Part shown: positions 63,506 to 64,000 of the stretch, one piece after another
Numbering within the stretch: position 1 is the first letter of the stretch
How the letters are laid out: each line of letters opens with the position of its first letter
From: UBA2040 sp041674745
GTDB lineage: Bacteria; Bacteroidota; Bacteroidia; Flavobacteriales_D; Crocinitomicaceae
Assembly (NCBI GenBank): GCA_041674745.1
Contig: JBAYVD010000001.1
Span: 248,001 to 312,000, forward strand
Reading direction: 5' to 3'
Length of the DNA stretch: 64,000 nucleotides
Notes under the pieces: model-generated
Told to the model about the DNA's origin: nothing
The model's input: the letters and a program-made list of their open reading frames with translations, nothing else
Database searches by the model: none
Translations under genes and position numbers: made by a program

Positions 63506-63714
63506 GGTGCTTCGCACATTGGACGAGCTGTGTACCGGTTATTTGAAGTGCTTCGCACATTGCTGAAATTACAAATGTGCGAAGCACTTCAAATTTAAGC
63601 ATCATGCACGTCCAATGCCGCAGGCTTCAAATAGTTCACGCAACCACGTCCAATTTAAGCGTCGTGCACGTCCAATGCCGCAGGCTTCAAATAACCGTCA
63701 CAATATCAATCCAA
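63506..63714. repeat. right repeat cluster flanking the four-helix-bundle gene
   Basis: 63506-63633 is a 128-bp copy of the left cluster, identical over 70 bp (63531-63600), including the perfect 21-bp inverted repeat (arms 63541-63561 and 63574-63594). A further 40-bp unit repeats at 63594-63633 and 63654-63693 with two changes. The cluster begins three bases after the gene's stop codon. Confidence 0.9.
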
Positions 63715-63742
63715 TTTATTTCATATATTCAGGGATTTAACC

Positions 63743-63750
63743 TATCTTTG
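63743..63750 (+). promoter_or_regulatory. predicted -7 element for prs
   Basis: TATCTTTG, exact TAnnTTTG, 20 bases upstream of the prs ATG. It lies about 30 bp beyond the end of the repeat cluster. Confidence 0.5.
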
Positions 63751-63770
63751 CCCCCTCAAAAGCGAAAGGC

Positions 63771-64000
63771 ATGTCAATAGGCGTAAAAATATTTTCAGGA
63801 AGAGCATCGAAAGGGTTAGCAGAACAAATTGCTAGAAAGTACGGAGTTTCTTTAGGAGACGTGAAAGTAATGGATTTTAGCGATGGCGAATTTCAACCAT
63901 CTTTTGAGGAAACCGTTCGTGGACAAGACGTTTTCATCGTTCAAAGCACCATGCCGCCGACTGAAAATTTATTTGAATTGTTGTTGATGATCGATGCGGC
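63771..64000 (+). CDS. prs: ribose-phosphate pyrophosphokinase (partial, C-terminus off the window)
   Basis: The first 76 residues are present (MSIGVKIFSGRASKGLAEQI ...). VMDFSDGEFQPSFEETVRGQDVFIVQS is the typical PRPP synthetase N-terminal region, with the ATP-binding DGE segment. The enzyme makes PRPP from ribose 5-phosphate and ATP for nucleotide synthesis. ATG 63771 is the only plausible start. The catalytic PRPP loop lies beyond the window. Confidence 0.93.
   Translation, partial: MSIGVKIFSGRASKGLAEQIARKYGVSLGDVKVMDFSDGEFQPSFEETVRGQDVFIVQSTMPPTENLFELLLMIDA

Noticed and set aside
63506..63714. CRISPR array
   Set aside because: Repeats vary in spacing and orientation, spacers are themselves related repeats, and no cas gene is nearby.
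62861..63714. Integron attC sites around a gene cassette
   Set aside because: The GTTRRRY/RYYYAAC core sites do not fit (GTTATTT), and no integron integrase is present. The cassette likeness is only in layout.
63577..63780. 67-codon open frame across the right repeat cluster
   Set aside because: The translated sequence just reflects the tandem repeat units, and it runs into the prs start.

Overview
The window looks like a chromosomal segment of a marine or freshwater Bacteroidota, most likely Flavobacteriales and plausibly near Crocinitomicaceae/Fluviicola. That placement is inferred from gene content and not tested by search. The support is: AT-rich DNA; repeated matches to the Bacteroidota -7 promoter element TAnnTTTG; secreted proteins ending in Por/type IX (T9SS) sorting domains; a SusC-like TonB receptor with a carboxypeptidase-like N-terminal domain; a Bacteroidota-type LeuRS; and an alternative complex III (act) operon followed by cytochrome oxidase genes. 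Almost everything is ordinary core genome. No rRNA, tRNA, CRISPR array, phage or insertion sequence was recognised.

Layout. 1-4.2 kb: a partial conserved gene, a LysE-type exporter, a MORN-like repeat protein, then marC-purN on the minus strand. 4.3-9.6 kb: a plus-strand run acpP-fabF-rnc-yraN, then an RsuA/RluB-type pseudouridine synthase, a lipoprotein and a predicted beta-barrel protein. 9.5-13.7 kb: a minus-strand pair of peptide-type solute-binding lipoprotein and TonB-dependent receptor. 13.9-17.4 kb: a secreted protein, methylmalonyl-CoA epimerase, a HAD phosphatase, a YceI lipoprotein and a cyclase-family metalloenzyme. 17.8-20.8 kb: a LytTR regulator with a TPR histidine kinase. 20.8-28.4 kb: leuS, several small conserved proteins, and lepA. 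28.6-32.4 kb: a T9SS subtilase whose signal peptide lies in another frame, plus a second T9SS protein. 32.7-39.1 kb: a minus-strand run of a 2-hydroxyacid dehydrogenase, mgtE, an O-antigen ligase-like protein, an S41 protease, rnpA and a small secreted protein.

39.4-51.2 kb is the energy core. actA-actB-actC-actD-actE-actF encode a quinol:cytochrome c oxidoreductase that replaces the bc1 complex, followed by oxidase subunits II and I; electrons would pass from quinol through the Act hemes to the aa3-type oxidase. 51.3-64 kb: ruvB-queG, a DUF1800/DUF1501 secreted pair, rseP, a second YceI lipoprotein, cvpA, a dihydrouridine synthase, an SRAP protein, and the start of prs.

Most unusual points: (1) a four-helix-bundle (23S rRNA intervening-sequence-type) gene at 63.1 kb sits between two 128-bp direct repeats exactly 595 bp apart, each holding a perfect 21-bp inverted repeat, so it looks like a single-gene repeat cassette; (2) the subtilase needs a -1 frame change exactly on a T7 heptamer to join its signal peptide to its body; (3) the RsuA/RluB-type enzyme has Glu where the family has its catalytic Asp; (4) leuS carries an enlarged AT-rich insert and an 18-bp intragenic duplication.
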